A stretch of 64,000 nucleotides of DNA from Hydractinia symbiolongicarpus (Eukaryota; Cnidaria; Hydrozoa; Anthoathecata; Hydractiniidae), in NCBI RefSeq assembly GCF_029227915.1, contig NC_079886.1, positions 6,820,001-6,884,000 of the forward strand. Direction: 5' to 3'. Below the pieces are notes generated by a model that was given only the letters and a program-made list of their open reading frames with translations, had not been told where the DNA came from and did not search any database. Shown piece after piece: positions 24,874 through 38,200 of this stretch; position 1 is the stretch's first letter; each line of letters opens with the position of its first letter. Position numbers and translations under genes: made by a program.

Positions 24874-25650
24874 TCGTTAGCCCGTGGAAAAATCCACGGG
24901 TTCGCCCGTCCTTTTTATACCGCATTGCGTGCGTCTCGTTACCTGCGCAGCTAAGCTACCATTTTGCGTGACAGACAGACAGACGTATACGGGCATTATA
25001 ATATAGACTAGTCGTTACCCGTGGAAAAATCCACGGGTTCGCCCGTCCTTTATATTTACCCGTCGCAACAAAGTGGATAAAAATATATCGCATTTGATAT
25101 TCGTGTTTCCGTAACATCATTTTCTAACTCAGCGGGGGTCCGCGCAGTGACAGACAGACGACGGCTATTATTATAGAGACTAGTCGTTGCCCGTGGAAAA
25201 ATCCACGGGTTCGCCCGTCCTTTATATTTACCCGTCGCAACAAAGTAGATAAAAATATATCGCATTTGATATTCGTGTTTCCGTAACATTATTTTCAAAC
25301 TCAGCGGGGGGTCCACGCAGAGACAGACAGACGACGGCTATTATTATAGAGACTAGTCGTTACCCGTGGAAAAATCCACGGGTTCGCCCGTCCTTTATAT
25401 TTACCCGTCGCAACAAAGTGGATAAAATTATATCGCATTTGATATTCGTGTTTCCGTAACATCATTTTCTAACTCAGCGGGGGGTCCGCGCAGAGACAGA
25501 CAGACGACGGCTATTATTATAGAGACTAGCCGTTAACCCGTGGAAAAATCCACGGGGTCGCCCGTCCTTTATATATCGCATTTCGTGTTTCCGCCACGGG
25601 AATCGCCTATCGCGGACAGACAGACAAAATACGGCTATTATTAAAGAGAG
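24874..25650 (+). repeat. Five-copy tandem array of hairpin elements with TC…CTAG units (Helitron-like)
   Basis: Units are 24874-25011 (shorter, divergent), 25012-25183, 25184-25356, 25357-25529 and about 25530-25648 (decayed). Each begins TCGTT(A/G)CCCGTGG, has the perfect hairpin CCCGTGGAAAAATCCACGGG, then TTCGCCCGTCC, and ends with ACAGACAGACG…TATAGAGACTAG. Every junction reads CTAG followed by TC. Non-autonomous Helitrons start with TC, end with CTRR and often sit head to tail, so this is a plausible assignment, but the hairpin lies at the 5' end. A reverse copy is at about 33671-33808. Confidence 0.6.
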
Positions 25651-26664
25651 ATTTAGAGGGATGCACAAGTCATTTTTCTGCGCACGAAACTTTTTCTACT
25701 TATCGTGGTTAGCCAATGGACATATGTTCAACCTGACTTTTTATAAAAACAATGGAAAATCAAACAGGAAGCAAATGCGTCATGTAGGACTACATCTAGC
25801 GTCGCAGGGTCGAATGGTATATTAAATATCAAGGTAAAAGACATCTCAATGCTTTGAAAAAGTAAACACTTTTGATTGATTCCTTCAAAGTTACAAAAAA
25901 GAGGAAAATTCATGCTTTGACATTCTCCCTTGCATCGTAACAACCCATTATGGTTATAATAGTGAAGCATAATTTAGTGTCGTAAGAGAATACGACGTGT
26001 CGACGGCACATTGACTCTGTTTTACTTATGATATATCTTATTCGCAGTAACCCTTGCGTGCGCGTTCACGCGAACTATGTTTGTTGACATACACACTACT
26101 TTCTGTGCGACGCTTGTTTTGATTTTGGTAAAAATTCTAAAAAAAAGAGAATATAGCTTCAAAAATCTATTTATTTGATTAATACTCAGTTTACTCCTGT
26201 TTTTTTACCTACCAAAATACGTGATTATGTAAAAAATGCCTAAACTTTTGTAAATTTTAGTAAACTTTTGTAAACTTCGCTAAATATTGGCAACTTAACC
26301 ATACTTTTTATTATAGATATATTAATTCCTTCTCTTTCAAGCGCGCTTTTAACTAGATACCATAACCTAACTAGCGTCCATTTCCTTCTCTTTTAAGCGC
26401 GCTCTTAACTAGATATCATACATATATTTCGCCCGGGGTGTTCTCTATTCAAACTTTGTTGCTTTATTTTTTGTCACCTTTCACAGTTATTTGACGAGAT
26501 TTAAATTCACCACAATAATAACATTGCGTAAGTCATTAAGCTTGTTAAACTTGTATAACTCGTTGTTAATTACTCCAAACGACCAATGTTTATTCAAATG
26601 AGCTCAGACAATGGTTCGTAAAGAAACACGTGAGAAACATCTTGCGATATGGTGGAAACAGAAG
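25651..26664. other. Upstream region of SLC32-like gene A; one duplicated motif
   Basis: No gene. A direct repeat (CCTTCTCTTT, AAGCGCGCT, AACTAGATA) occurs at about 26328-26362 and 26387-26419. Confidence 0.4.
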
Positions 26665-26672
26665 TATAAAAG
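26665..26672 (+). promoter_or_regulatory. TATA box of SLC32-like gene A
   Basis: TATAAAAG lies 80 bp before the proposed ATG at 26745. The paralogous genes B and C also have a TATA-type box at a short distance before their tiny first exon. Confidence 0.55.
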
Positions 26673-26744
26673 CATTAGCCGAGAAGCTATAAATTTTGAA
26701 CGAAGAAAACATACAAACGAAAAAACAACAAACACTCACTGAAG

Positions 26745-29030
26745 ATGGGGAAAAGTTTGACAGAAAAAACGGTAGATGAAGGTATGTGCCTCACTTTGAA
26801 GACGAGGTTGATGGGTATCTGAGCCTGTTTTTAATTAAAAGCCAGGTTTTGTCAATAAATCCTGTTTAAGTAAAGCATGAAATGACGTGTTGGTATGTCA
26901 ATGACGTGTTATTATGTCGTTGCTAGCGTTAAATTCGTGGTTTTAGAATTAACAGCAAACGAAAATTAACGCAAATATATATCTCTATTTACTGTTTACT
27001 TCTAAATGCAATGATATTTATTAGCTTTGCGCTAATAAACCTTAACGATCATATAGCAATCTCGATCCCAGGGCCTGTATGCGTTTCATCCTCATATCAA
27101 ATAAGGTTACAGGCCTTGACACGTGGCTGGGTCATATAGCGTATACTACATCCTATTTGATTAAGAACAATAATACTTACACGTTTTATAAGAACAGATT
27201 ATATAAGAACATATGGCTTTAGAGGTCAAGTGCAAAGCCTTTGTGATCTCCAACCGCTAAATAATTTTTTTTAAGTAAACAAGAGAGAAAGGCTAGCAAG
27301 AACGGTATTGTTCTTGTTTACTTAACTGTTAATAGGCCCCAGGTCAACTAAAATTATGGTTCTTATAAAGACAATGCTTACATAAAGTTATGTATTTTTG
27401 TATTTAGGAAAAAATAAGTGGGTGTTTTTAATGGTTAAATTATAACAAGCGTACGATGAAACCTTAATCTACTGATTCAAATTTTTGTTGTTTAGAGCAC
27501 TCCGATGAAGAGACAATGTCCTTCACTATGACGTCATCTTATGACTCGATCAACTATTCAATGGAATATGGAAAAAGTTTTGGGAAATCAAAAAGCTTTT
27601 ACAATGTTGCTGATGAAAACGCCCCTCTGTTGGGGAGTAAACGTCTCGCTCACCCAAACGAAACTAGGTCTCGTTTGACTTCATACACAGCATCCATACT
27701 CAACGCTACTCACTCCATTTCGAAATTAACAACAAGTAACTATTTTGGATTCAGTGGAGCGGCTTATGCAACCGCACATGAAAGACATATGGAAGTCTCA
27801 AAAACAGTTTCATTGGCTGACATAATTTCACTGGATAGATACACTCCAACTGTGGTCTCTACATTTACAACACTTACCATGATTACCGGTTTGTCGATAT
27901 TTGTTTTCCCTTTGCTTGTATCACATTGCGGCTTGTACATAATCCCACTATTGATCACAATCGCTACTATCAGTTGTTATACATCTCATTTAATACACAA
28001 ATGTCAATACCAGACCTCTAAAAATGGATTCCGAAAAAGAGTCTATGAAAACTATATTGATTTGGGAAAGATGTGCATAAAATGGCACGGGGAAGGGCTG
28101 ATGAAGTTGCTTGTCGCGAGCAGTGTTTTAACTGATGTTTACAGCTTGGTGTTTTGCGCGCGAATTTCTACAGATTTGCTTAGTCAATACATCAACTTCG
28201 ATCGACAAGTATGGATGATAATTTGGATTGGATTAGTGTTCCCTTTGTTCTCTATTCGAAAAATGTCATTTCTTGCTTGGTTTGGTTTTATCGCGATAAT
28301 TCTCTACGTCGCTGGATTGTGTTTCGTCTTTGCACTACTTATCTGGCATTACGATTTATGGTCGTGGCAAAATATCAATCCGAAATTTGACGTGAAATAT
28401 TTCTTTGTTGGTTATGGAATTATAATGAACACATACAATTTGCAGCTTGCAGTTCCTGCCATAGAAGCAAGCATGAAGAAGCCACAAGACTTTCCTGCAA
28501 TGAATATAACAACGTTCGCATCAAATACAGTGCTGAAAATCTTTTTAGCAATAACAGGTGCAGCAGCATTTGGCGTCAACACTCAAAGCTCGTTGTTGAC
28601 AAATTTAATACCATTTGGAGTTTACGCCAGCGTGATAAATGCTTTAATCGGCTTGTACATGTATACACAATATCCAACTTCCATGTTTGTTGTGTTCGAG
28701 ATGTTAGATCTTTATGTTCTTCCTAAGTTTTTGTTGTTTAAAAAAGGCGAAAAAAGCGAATGGGGCTGGATAGTGTTATCTAGACTGCTGTTGTCTGTGT
28801 TTATTGCATTCGTTGCAATTTGTTTACCTAACTTTGAATTGTTGACTGGCTTCATTGGAAACATACGTGGAACATTAACAAGCATTATTCTGCCTGTTTA
28901 TTTTTACATGACAATCCACAAGAGACGTTTATCAAAATGCAGCATCGTGTTTCACTGGATGTTGATTGCAATTTCAAGTTTGTTCGCCATTACCGGAGCT
29001 ACGTTTTCTGTGATTGGTATGTTTTCATAA
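26745..29030 (+). CDS. SLC32 (VIAAT)-like vesicular amino-acid transporter A
   Basis: A 37-bp exon (26745-26781, MGKSLTEKTVDE) joins in phase 1 to a long exon (27496-29030), giving 523 aa. An acidic/Ser N-terminal tail of about 100 residues is followed by the Aa_trans fold: repeated hydrophobic helices starting near YTPTVVSTFTTLTMITGLSI, then RKRVYENYIDLGK, WSWQNINPKFDVKYFFVGYG, LAVPAIEASMKKPQDFP and a final NFELLTGFIGNIRGTLTSIILP. These segments align with the vesicular inhibitory amino acid transporter (proton-driven GABA/glycine loading of synaptic vesicles). Substrate cannot be read from sequence. Residues from about 380 to the C-terminus are almost identical to gene B, also at DNA level, pointing to recent gene conversion. 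The dominance of one large exon is notable for this family. Confidence 0.82.
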
Positions 29031-30637
29031 CGCTTGAAATAACAGTTACCGAATTATTAAACAAGCTATTTAAACAACAAAAACAAAACTTTATATATAT
29101 AGATAAGTAAAACCTGTTATAAATCATATTTTAGCCCTGTGAATATTGTATATTTTTCAACATTGACAAGCTTTTTTTATAAGGAGCAAAAAAATTTGGA
29201 TAAAGTTCAGTGTTCTTAAGCTTCCTTTTTTTACGTGCTCCACTGTTGCTTACTTTTGGTTTTAGGCCATCTACTTTAGAAGATAAAAGTGCATCATATT
29301 AGTGCATCAATCGAAGCCAATATTTAGTTTCAATCAAGTTTTTTTTATAAAAATAGGTTATAGGTATAGTAACCTTATTCTGCGTAATAACAAACTTGTA
29401 GCATAAAAAAAACGACATTTTTATTTTTGTTAAACGAATTTAAAATCGATAATTTATTGGATAATAAAGCACTTTTTTAATGCTAAAGATTCTTGAGATT
29501 TAGTTCTGTTTATCCCACACAACAATAAAATTGCAAAAGATTTTCCCGCCAGACGCTTGGAAGTGACAAAAAGAACTTTTGCGCCATTTCAAGACCAGGA
29601 GAAGTTCGAGATAAAAAGAAACTTTATTAAGGAAAGTAATTGGTTTGAAAATAAAAACTGATCTATAATCGTTGAAGATATACCATAAATATAATATTTT
29701 CGGAAATAGTAAAATTTTATCAAAACTTGCTACACTATACTTGGACTCCCTTCTTGCCACTGTTTCATTCTTTCGGGTAATCCAAGACACACTCGCCGTT
29801 AATTTTGTCCGTGATTGTATGTATAAGTTTTAGCAATATTTTACATATTTTTCAAAGTTTGTTTTGGATTTCTTAAAAAACTAAAACTGGGCACTGGACA
29901 CTGGACCTCACTCTTGCTCCCAGGGATTTTGTCGTTTTGATATCAAAGAAGACCACAAGAAAAGCAAAATTTCTTTTTTGCCGTATTAAAAAGGCTATAA
30001 CTCCTGTACAAGGGTGCGCTTGACATCGATTTTTTAAATGTGTTCTCTGTATTCCAGAACGGTTTCCTTTATAATTTTCACATTTACAATTACATTCCTT
30101 GACAACGACATGAAAACTCTTTCCACACTCAACCAATTCAAACGGAAACTAAACAAAAAACTATTAACTACTGACAATAAACTACATACATACAGCTTTT
30201 TTTAATCGTAAAATAGTTTAATTGCACGACATCCGTATCTTCTGTGGTAACTTAACAGTGCTTGCTATGACATTCTTATACAATTCCGTATGCGTAAAGG
30301 TTGAATTATGGTTATTTTTTCAAGAGTTTTATAAATATTTGTCGGGTGTAATTTTTTAGGATTTGATTAAAATCCCGAAAATCCAAGAAAAACAAGTGTA
30401 TCAAGTAAAAACTACTCTATCGAAAGAGGGTTTTTTAATTGAATTTTACAACCAGATTAGCAATGTTTATTCACGTGTTTGAAACAAAAGCAATAACAAA
30501 ACAAATGCATGCACTGGACAGACGTTACGTCAGAAGTCTTGCGTGACATTGCGAAAAGAACACTTATGCACGTGCTTAAGTGAAAATCCGGACTGACAAG
30601 ATATGTCATTAGCTAAAATAACATCATAGTCAATCTC
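29031..30637. other. Spacer between SLC32-like genes A and B
   Basis: No gene. A TTGCTCCCAGGG MITE end is near 29912. Minus-strand frames at 29500-29790, 29873-30136 and 30530-30802 overlap promoter or repeat DNA and show no motif. Confidence 0.4.
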
Positions 30638-30646
30638 TATATAAAG
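30638..30646 (+). promoter_or_regulatory. TATA box of SLC32-like gene B
   Basis: TATATAAAG lies 36 bp before the ATG at 30674. Confidence 0.5.
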
Positions 30647-30673
30647 ACGAAGATATTCTGCAATCAAGAAAAA

Positions 30674-32730
30674 ATGATGGCTGATGAAGAAACAACATTC
30701 GTCGAAGGAGATGACAAAGACGGTAAAAATATCAAATTTTATTTTTAGTATATTCTTTAATAGTAACGTTTCCAAGCCACTGTTTTCAAGCTGCAGTCTC
30801 ACCTGAATGGTGACCGAGTTTCTGCTAATGTGAATTAAACAAAATCATGCTTGGACCCACTACTGTTTAATTTATAACACGAATAACAGTGCAGCTTTTC
30901 CCAAGAAATTGAGCAATACATGCACAGTTACTGATAAATATTTACAAGTTTTGCTACAAACACAATTAATCAATCTTTTTTCATTATTTTCAAGTTTGTT
31001 TTTACACAATAGTATCAAACATATTACAATTTAAGTTGATCCAAGGAGGTTTTAAAAACAAGAGGGGTGGTATCTCAGTATCAAACACGCTGCAATGCTT
31101 TCACAATAAATCAATAAATTAAAAGTTTACTAGTACTTAATATTTGCCACCTCATAGTATCTTCTATACCTTATGCAACTAAAATATGTTTTTTCCAGAT
31201 CATTCGGACCACGATGGGATGTCATTCAGTATGGCTTTATCGTACGAACCAATCAATTATTCTGTTGATTACCCAAGTGGTCAGTACTCCAAATCAAAAG
31301 GCTTAAGCATACGTATTGATGAATCCACTCCCTTAAGAGGTTACAAGCATGTGTTATCTGGTAGTAGTAAAAACGAGGGACGTGGATCCTCGCATGCGTT
31401 TACAGAAACTCAATCATTGGCTAAATTTACCACAAGTAGCTATTTTGGATTCAGTGGAGCAGCATATGCAACAGCTTATGATGCCTATTTGGTAAAAACA
31501 TTCTCATTGAGTGAAATCATTTCACTGGATAGATACACACCGACTGTTGTATCGTTCTTCACGATTTTTGGAATGATCATTGGTTTGTCAATATTTGTCC
31601 TGCCATCGCTCGTATCGCACTGCGGCTTGTTTTCCGTGCCGTTAATTGCCACCGTTGGTGCGTTGAGCTGCTATACATCTCACTTGGTCCATCGATGTCA
31701 ATATCAAACTTCCAAAAATGGGATTCGGAAACGCGTGTATGAAAATTACATTGATTTAGGGAAATCGTGTATTAAATGGAAAGGAGAAACGTTGATGAAA
31801 TTTTTGGTTGGGAGTAGCGTGTTTACAGATGTTTACAGTTTAGTATTTTGCTCTCAGATCTCCATAGATTTGCTTAGCAAGTACATTTCATTTGATAAAC
31901 AACAATGGATGCTAATTTGGGTTGGCTTGGTGTTCCCTTTGTTTTTTATTAGAAGGATGTCTATTCTTGCTTGGTTTGGATTTATAGCATTGTTGTTTTA
32001 CGTCACAGCCTTATGTTTTGTGTTTTTACTGTTGATTTGGCAAAGCAAGCTATGGTCATGGGAAAACATTAACCGAAAATTTGATGTTCAATATTTTTTT
32101 GTTGGATATGGAGTTGTATTAAACACCTACAATATGCATCTTGCCGGTCCAGCCATAGAAGCTAGTATGAAAGTACCGAAGCGTTATCCCGAATTAAATG
32201 TAATTTCTTTTATCTCTAACACGATTTTAAAGATATTTTTAGCTGTGGCTGGTTCTGCAGCATTTGGTGTAGCAACGCAAGGTTCATTGTTGACAAACTT
32301 GGTACAATTTGGAGTTTACGCCAGCGTGATAAATGTTTTAATTGGTTTGTATATGTATACACAGTATCCAACTTCCATGTTTGTTGTGTTTGAGATGTTA
32401 GATCTTTATGTTCTTCCTAAGTTTTTGTTGTTTAAAAAAGGCGAAAAAAGCGAATGGGGCTGGATAGTGTTATCTAGACTGCTGTTGTCTGTGTTTATTG
32501 CATTCGTTGCAATTTGTTTACCTAACTTTGAAATGTTGACTGGCTTCATTGGAAACATACGTGGAACATTAACAAGCATTATTCTGCCTGTTTATTTTTA
32601 CATGACAATCCACAAGAGACGTTTATCGAAATGCAGCATCGTGTTTCACTGGATGCTGATTGTAATTTCCAGCTTGTTCGCCATTACCGGAGCTACGTTT
32701 TCTGTGATGGGAATGTTTTCCAACCAGTGA
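30674..32730 (+). CDS. SLC32 (VIAAT)-like vesicular amino-acid transporter B
   Basis: A 49-bp exon (30674-30722, MMADEETTFVEGDDKD) joins in phase 1 to 31199-32730, giving 526 aa. It has the same architecture as gene A: an acidic, Ser/Tyr-rich tail, TTSSYFGFSGAAYATA before the first helix, RKRVYENYIDLGK, WSWENINRKFDVQYFFVGYG, LAGPAIEASMKVP, then the shared C-terminal third. The first two thirds differ from A by many silent and amino-acid changes, whereas 32307-32707 is nearly the same DNA as 28613-29013. Function is inferred as vesicular loading of small amino acids. The TATA box and short first exon are shared with A and C, so all three derive from one ancestral gene. Confidence 0.82.
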
Positions 32731-33670
32731 GTTAATAATATTGTTTTCAGAAAATGATAAAAGGGATGTTGAGACGTATAACATATTTTATTGCAACTAG
32801 ACAAATCTTTCTCCTTCATTGACAATAGCATCATGTTTATAATTTATATTAACAAATTGCCACAATAATGATTTTTTTTTGTAGTAATATTATATATTTG
32901 TAGTAAAATGCTTAAACGTCTGTGTAAGCATTACCCGACATAAAAAACGGTAGAAGGAGATGTATAAGCTCACTGATAAACAAACAATAGTGTTGACCTG
33001 CTTGATTGTGAGATGACATTTTAAACAATTGTATATCCACAAACCCAACCTCGTCCCAGAGCATGGGGGCAACGGGCAATCCCGTGGAAAATTTTACAGC
33101 TTATCTACTGCATCAACAGCTAATCTACTGCATCACATTTGGTTCACTCTTGTTTAGAGGGCAGGAGGGATATAGCTGTGTCGCAACTATTTCGCGCAGG
33201 GACAGGCATCGGCTATTAATATTGAACTTATTCATTTGAATTCTTACAAACAATGTCTTTTCTCGTACCTTTGTTTGTATCTATTAACCAAATTTACTTT
33301 ATTTTAAGTCATAAATAATACCTTGCGTTGCTACAAGGAGAGAGCTATCGTGCTAAAATACACCATGTAATTTTTTTAAAAATCTCGTCATCCGATTTTT
33401 TCCACACTATTCAATTAATCTCTCACATCCTGCTTTGTCTGTTCGCAAAACAATTGCTGCACCATAATCGCTTGCTTGTATGAAATATCAAACATGTTGT
33501 TTTTAAAGCAAACAAACAAAAAACAAACAAACTAAAAACACAACGCTGGCACAAAGGTCTCATTTCGTTTTCCGATTTCAGGATGGCGCGAAGAAAAAGA
33601 CCATTTGTATAGGGAACGCTTTAAACTGTTTGTTTATGAAAACGTCTTATGCTCCGTTGCATTGCTTTTT

Positions 33671-33808
33671 TCGCATCTATATTATAATACCCGCATACGT
33701 CTGTCTGTCTGTCACGCAAAATTGTAACCGTATTAGCGGGACACACAAAATACCTCAAATAAAAAGCGGTCAAAGCCGTGGATTTTTCCACGGGCTACCG
33801 ACTTGTTA
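33671..33808 (-). repeat. Single inverted copy of the hairpin (TC…CTAG-type) repeat
   Basis: On the minus strand it has CCCGTGGAAAAATCCACGG followed downstream by GACAGACAGACAGACGTATG and TATTATAATATAG, as in unit 1 of the tandem array at 24874. The termini are degraded. Confidence 0.6.
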
Positions 33809-33990
33809 CTTTAAATTTTCAGATCCAAGCCAAAGCCACTTGTAAAATTGCTTTTTTAATACTAGTAGTTTAGAGTCATGACATTCAGCACTTCCGTTTT
33901 CTCAGAGTAGTCTAGAAATGAAGACGGGGATTTAAATTCTTTATAAACTTTAAAAAGCAACACAGTTAAGTGCAATGAAAGATTAAATTA

Positions 33991-34092
33991 CAACTTCGCT
34001 CCCAGGGCCTTTTTCGCTTTTTGTGATATCGGAGACGGCGCTAAGAAATTTCATTACTTCTCTTTGTCATATATCCTGGAAACGATGTTGTT
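33991..34092. repeat. MITE, CAACTTCG…CCCAGGGC family
   Basis: Starts CAACTTCGCTCCCAGGGC and ends CCTGGAAACGATGTTG, the inverted complement with a few mismatches. Confidence 0.55.
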
Positions 34093-35250
34093 TAATTTGA
34101 ACTGTATGTCCTGGCTAGGTTGGACTTAAATGACACTGACAGGTTATTATTAGGCCTTGGAGAAAATATCAAATTAAGAAGAATATTTTTTATTATATAT
34201 TTAGCAAGGACTGCATGTCACCCACATTTCTTACTTGATCAAAGCTTGGTTTTAGAAAAATGAGAATGTAACTCCAGCCTTAATGATTCAAAAATATAAA
34301 TCGAAGCGTTTTTTCGAGAGAGCGTTTTAAAAGAAGCAGACTAATTTATTGGTACGCAAATAGGAATAAAAATAAACAATAATAAATAAATAAATAACAA
34401 CTAGAAGGAAGGAAATAGATGGAAGATGAAATCAGTTGAAATCGATTATCTTGATCTTAGACTCGCCATGTGCAAACATATTTTTTTCTTATCGTCTTAA
34501 TCTTCGTTTTATCAAGTTAGAGCCTTTGCTAAATCAAAGAAACATCGCACATCTGTATCACAAACATGATGAATGATGTCGTTAGTCTATTTGTAAACCA
34601 AGGTTTCTTTATGCCATTATAAAGCATATGTTCAAATCTCCCTCGACAAGTTTTGGTAGGTCAAATGGAAAAGATACAAGTTAGAACTTAGGATTTGTAT
34701 TTTTTTATTTCTAAACAGTCTCCCCGATTTTTTCCCAGTTATATCTAACGCGTAACACTCCTGGATATTCCCTCGTATTGATTAATAAGCACAGCAGTTC
34801 ACTTTGTGGCATAGTGTGCCGTGCAACAAGGTCGCTATAAAGAGGGTTGTGTATCCCCGGCTAATTTATCACCCAGTGAAAAGAGTAAAAAGCAATACAC
34901 AATATAGAAATGGAAGTGTTGCAGGGTTTTTTATCAGTAACAGAAAGACAGGAACATGCTTTTCTTTTCACATACCATCGCACAGTGGATATACACGACA
35001 AAATTTTGTTTTAAAGCTCCTATGCTCTCTCTCTCCCTGTATAAAATATCATTTAAAACCAAGTCCTTTGTGTGAACCTATTTTGATTGCACATATCAAT
35101 TTAGAAATCTTTGCTACAAAGGGTGAGTAGAAAAGAAAAAGAAAAAATTTCTTTTTAAATGGTTATAACTTGAAACATCATATGTTAGCGATAAAATAAG
35201 GTAACATTGTACTTTAGAGTACATCGACAAGTTTTTGACCTTTTTTTTTT

Positions 35251-38200
35251 TTAGCTAAACATTCCAATTACACTGTATACAGTTCCAACACCGGCCAGTA
35301 GACATGCAATGATAACCAAGAACAAATGCACGAGAATGCTAAAAGTAGTTATGTGTCTTTTCTTTAGCTTTAAGTAAAAGTATATAGGCAAAACAATTGA
35401 TGTGACACTGCCTCGAATTTGACCAACAAAGCTTGTTACCAATTCAAACTTTGGAATGACAACTGCGGCGAATAGAAGAAAAATAGCCACAAGAAGCCTC
35501 GACATTAGCAGCCACGCGTATTCATGACATTTCCCTTTGGTTGAAAATTTAGTCAAAAATACGCTGTCCATCATATCAAACACAACGAAGGCAGACGGCA
35601 GGAAAAAGGAATACATGCTAAAAGCTATCATTGCATTCATAACAATGATCAAAGCAGATGCTTGGAAGTTGCTGAGAATTGATGGCTGTGTTGCCAGTCC
35701 ATATACAGAAGCACCCAATACACCATAAGCCACTTTTAAAATAGTATTTAAGACAAGCGCAGATGACGAAAGGACGTTAAATTGTGTTGGATATTTCATA
35801 CTGGCTTCCAGGGAAGGCAACGCGAGATGGTAGCTGAATGAATTTAATACGATCCCATATCCAATAAAGAAATCGTTTACAGCAAATTTAGGAGACAAGT
35901 TGGCTGGCACAAAGTTTTTGAATTCTAAAATTAATTCAGCGATTGATATGCCGAAGGCAGTTGTATAAAACAGAAGCCCAAAGAAGCCAAACCAGGCAAT
36001 AATCGACATTTTGCGTATCAAAAACATCGGGTAAACGATTCCCATCCATATTGCCATCCAAATACGTATGTCAAGGTTTAAAACACTTTGAAACAAATCA
36101 ACAGTGACGCGGGCACAGAATATGAGAAGATAGATATTGACAAGAACATTACTACCCACAACAATCTGCATGATTTTATCACCATTCCAACTAATTGTGG
36201 CCTTCCCTAAGTCGACGTAACTCGTGTAAATTCGTTTCCGGCTTCCATCTTTCGATTGTTGATACTGGCATCTGTTGATTAAAATAGTAGTGTATACACA
36301 CAGACCACCTGTTGCGATGCAAACAAGAATCATTGGGATACCGCAGCGAGAGATGTAATAAGGCATGGGGAAGATCGTTAAACCTGTGACCATGTTTAAT
36401 ATTGTAAAAAAGTATATCGCACTCGGTGTTTTACGATCTAGTGATGGTTGGTCGATAAGTGACAAGGTTTTTGAATGCCAGATTTCTTCTTTTTCTTTGG
36501 CAACTGAATAAGCAGTGCTGTCAAAACCAAAGTAAGTACTTCTACTGAGATGGGATAAATATGCTATGGACTGTGTTATTGACGTTCCGCGATTCTCGCG
36601 TTTGTAGACACTAACATTAATAAATTTCTCATTCTTTTCTTGACTTTTGTAGTCTGATTTAGTTGGTTTCTGACTTGAAAGAAGCAATGACTTTTCATTC
36701 ACCGCAAAGCTAACGCTGTAACTCTTTGAATGTCTGTAGCTGTGTTGGTCAGCGGAACGGTCAAAACTGTGGTCGTACGATCGGTCGTAACTGCCACTGG
36801 AAAAATGGTCTTCATGTTCTGAAAGAAAAAAAAGAAAAAGTAACTGAAAAATATGTAACTAAAAAAATGTATTTTATAAAAAAGAAAAACTCTAAAACAA
36901 GTAATTGAAAGTGGAAGACAATGATAAGTTTTATTCTATAATCTTAAATTAAAACATTTGCGACAAAGCAGGAAGTTTTAAAATTCATTTCGATGTACTT
37001 TCGATATAATACACAACCATTTTAAGTTTGTCTCTGTTCGCTTCGGTTTTTTGGTCAGACCTGCAGTTGTAAACAGTGTTAGCTTTTGGTTGACGATCCT
37101 TTTTATCTAATTATAAAGCCCTCATAGACCGTAAAGTCGGTCGTTTCGCAATTTTAAATGTGCAAATTGTGCGCTTCAAATGCTATTTTCCTGTCAAAGT
37201 GGCGCCCCTTTAAGTAATCGTGTTCTTAGTTTTACTTAATTAGTCAACCTCGTACCCAGGCCCACTTTTCTCTTTCTGACAATCTCGGGCGGCGTCTCGA
37301 ATATCAAAAAAGCGAAAAATTGCCCTTGGAACGAGGTTGTTAATTAGTGGCCGTCTTAAAGACTAGTTAAAAAGTACGAATTGTTCGTTAACCTTTATCC
37401 AAGGTACGACTTTTTCAGAGTAAGCAAAGAGAACGTTGGTTTACTCTGCTAGAAAGCAACCTTTTTATAGCGCCTGTTGTCTCTTCTATAACTGGGACGG
37501 CGAGACAAACAATGGCAAAAAGATACAAGATGCCCTAGTGCCGAAGTTGGCTAAAAAAAACTTTTAAGAGTTTAAGATAACAGATTTACTAGATTACTAT
37601 CGTTAGCTGCTTTTTACATTTATAAAAACACTTTAAAAATAAACAAATTTAAACAGACCGCGTTTAAATAATGACGCAATGGTATCTGTTTTGACAAAAC
37701 ACTTAACATTCTTGAAATATTTTAGTGACGCAATTGTGTTTTTTTTTAAAACAAGTTATACAGGCTGTTTCACAAACGCAGAGATTCGCAAGTTAATAGC
37801 TCATAATTTTACCTCTTGCAGAGTAAAATGTGTTTTTAGGTTTAAACGGAAGAAAAACAATGGGTTATCGTTTTAAGAAATAATTTTGGTTTCGTAGTTT
37901 TTACACAATGTGTGGACTATTTTCACAACAGCCATATTTTCATGCACCAGCTTTTTAAGTCGCTCCTTAACGCAGTCATTTTTTAAATGTTCACAATTTT
38001 TTTTATAAAACAGCTATTGAAAAGGGGAGTTATAGAAAACACCATTAAAAACAGAGAGAATTACTTTTGTTGATATGTTCGCTTGATGTGGAGTTGAAGT
38101 TGACACCCAATATATATATATTTTTTTATTATTTTTCTTTTTTTTTGGGGGGGGGGGGGGGAGGGGCGGGGGGAGAGACTGGAGTGTCCACTAGCTCCCT

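Larger units (their letters stand above)
32731..35250. other. Spacer between converging SLC32-like genes B and C; three repeats
   Basis: No gene. It holds an inverted relative of the 24.9-kb hairpin units (33671-33808), a CAACTTCGCTCCCAGGGC…GATGTTGTT fold-back element (33991-34092) and a lone CCTCGTCCCAGAGC end near 33053. Confidence 0.45.

Noticed and set aside
24874-25650. CRISPR-like array
   Set aside because: The units are contiguous full-length repeats without unique spacers, in an animal genome.
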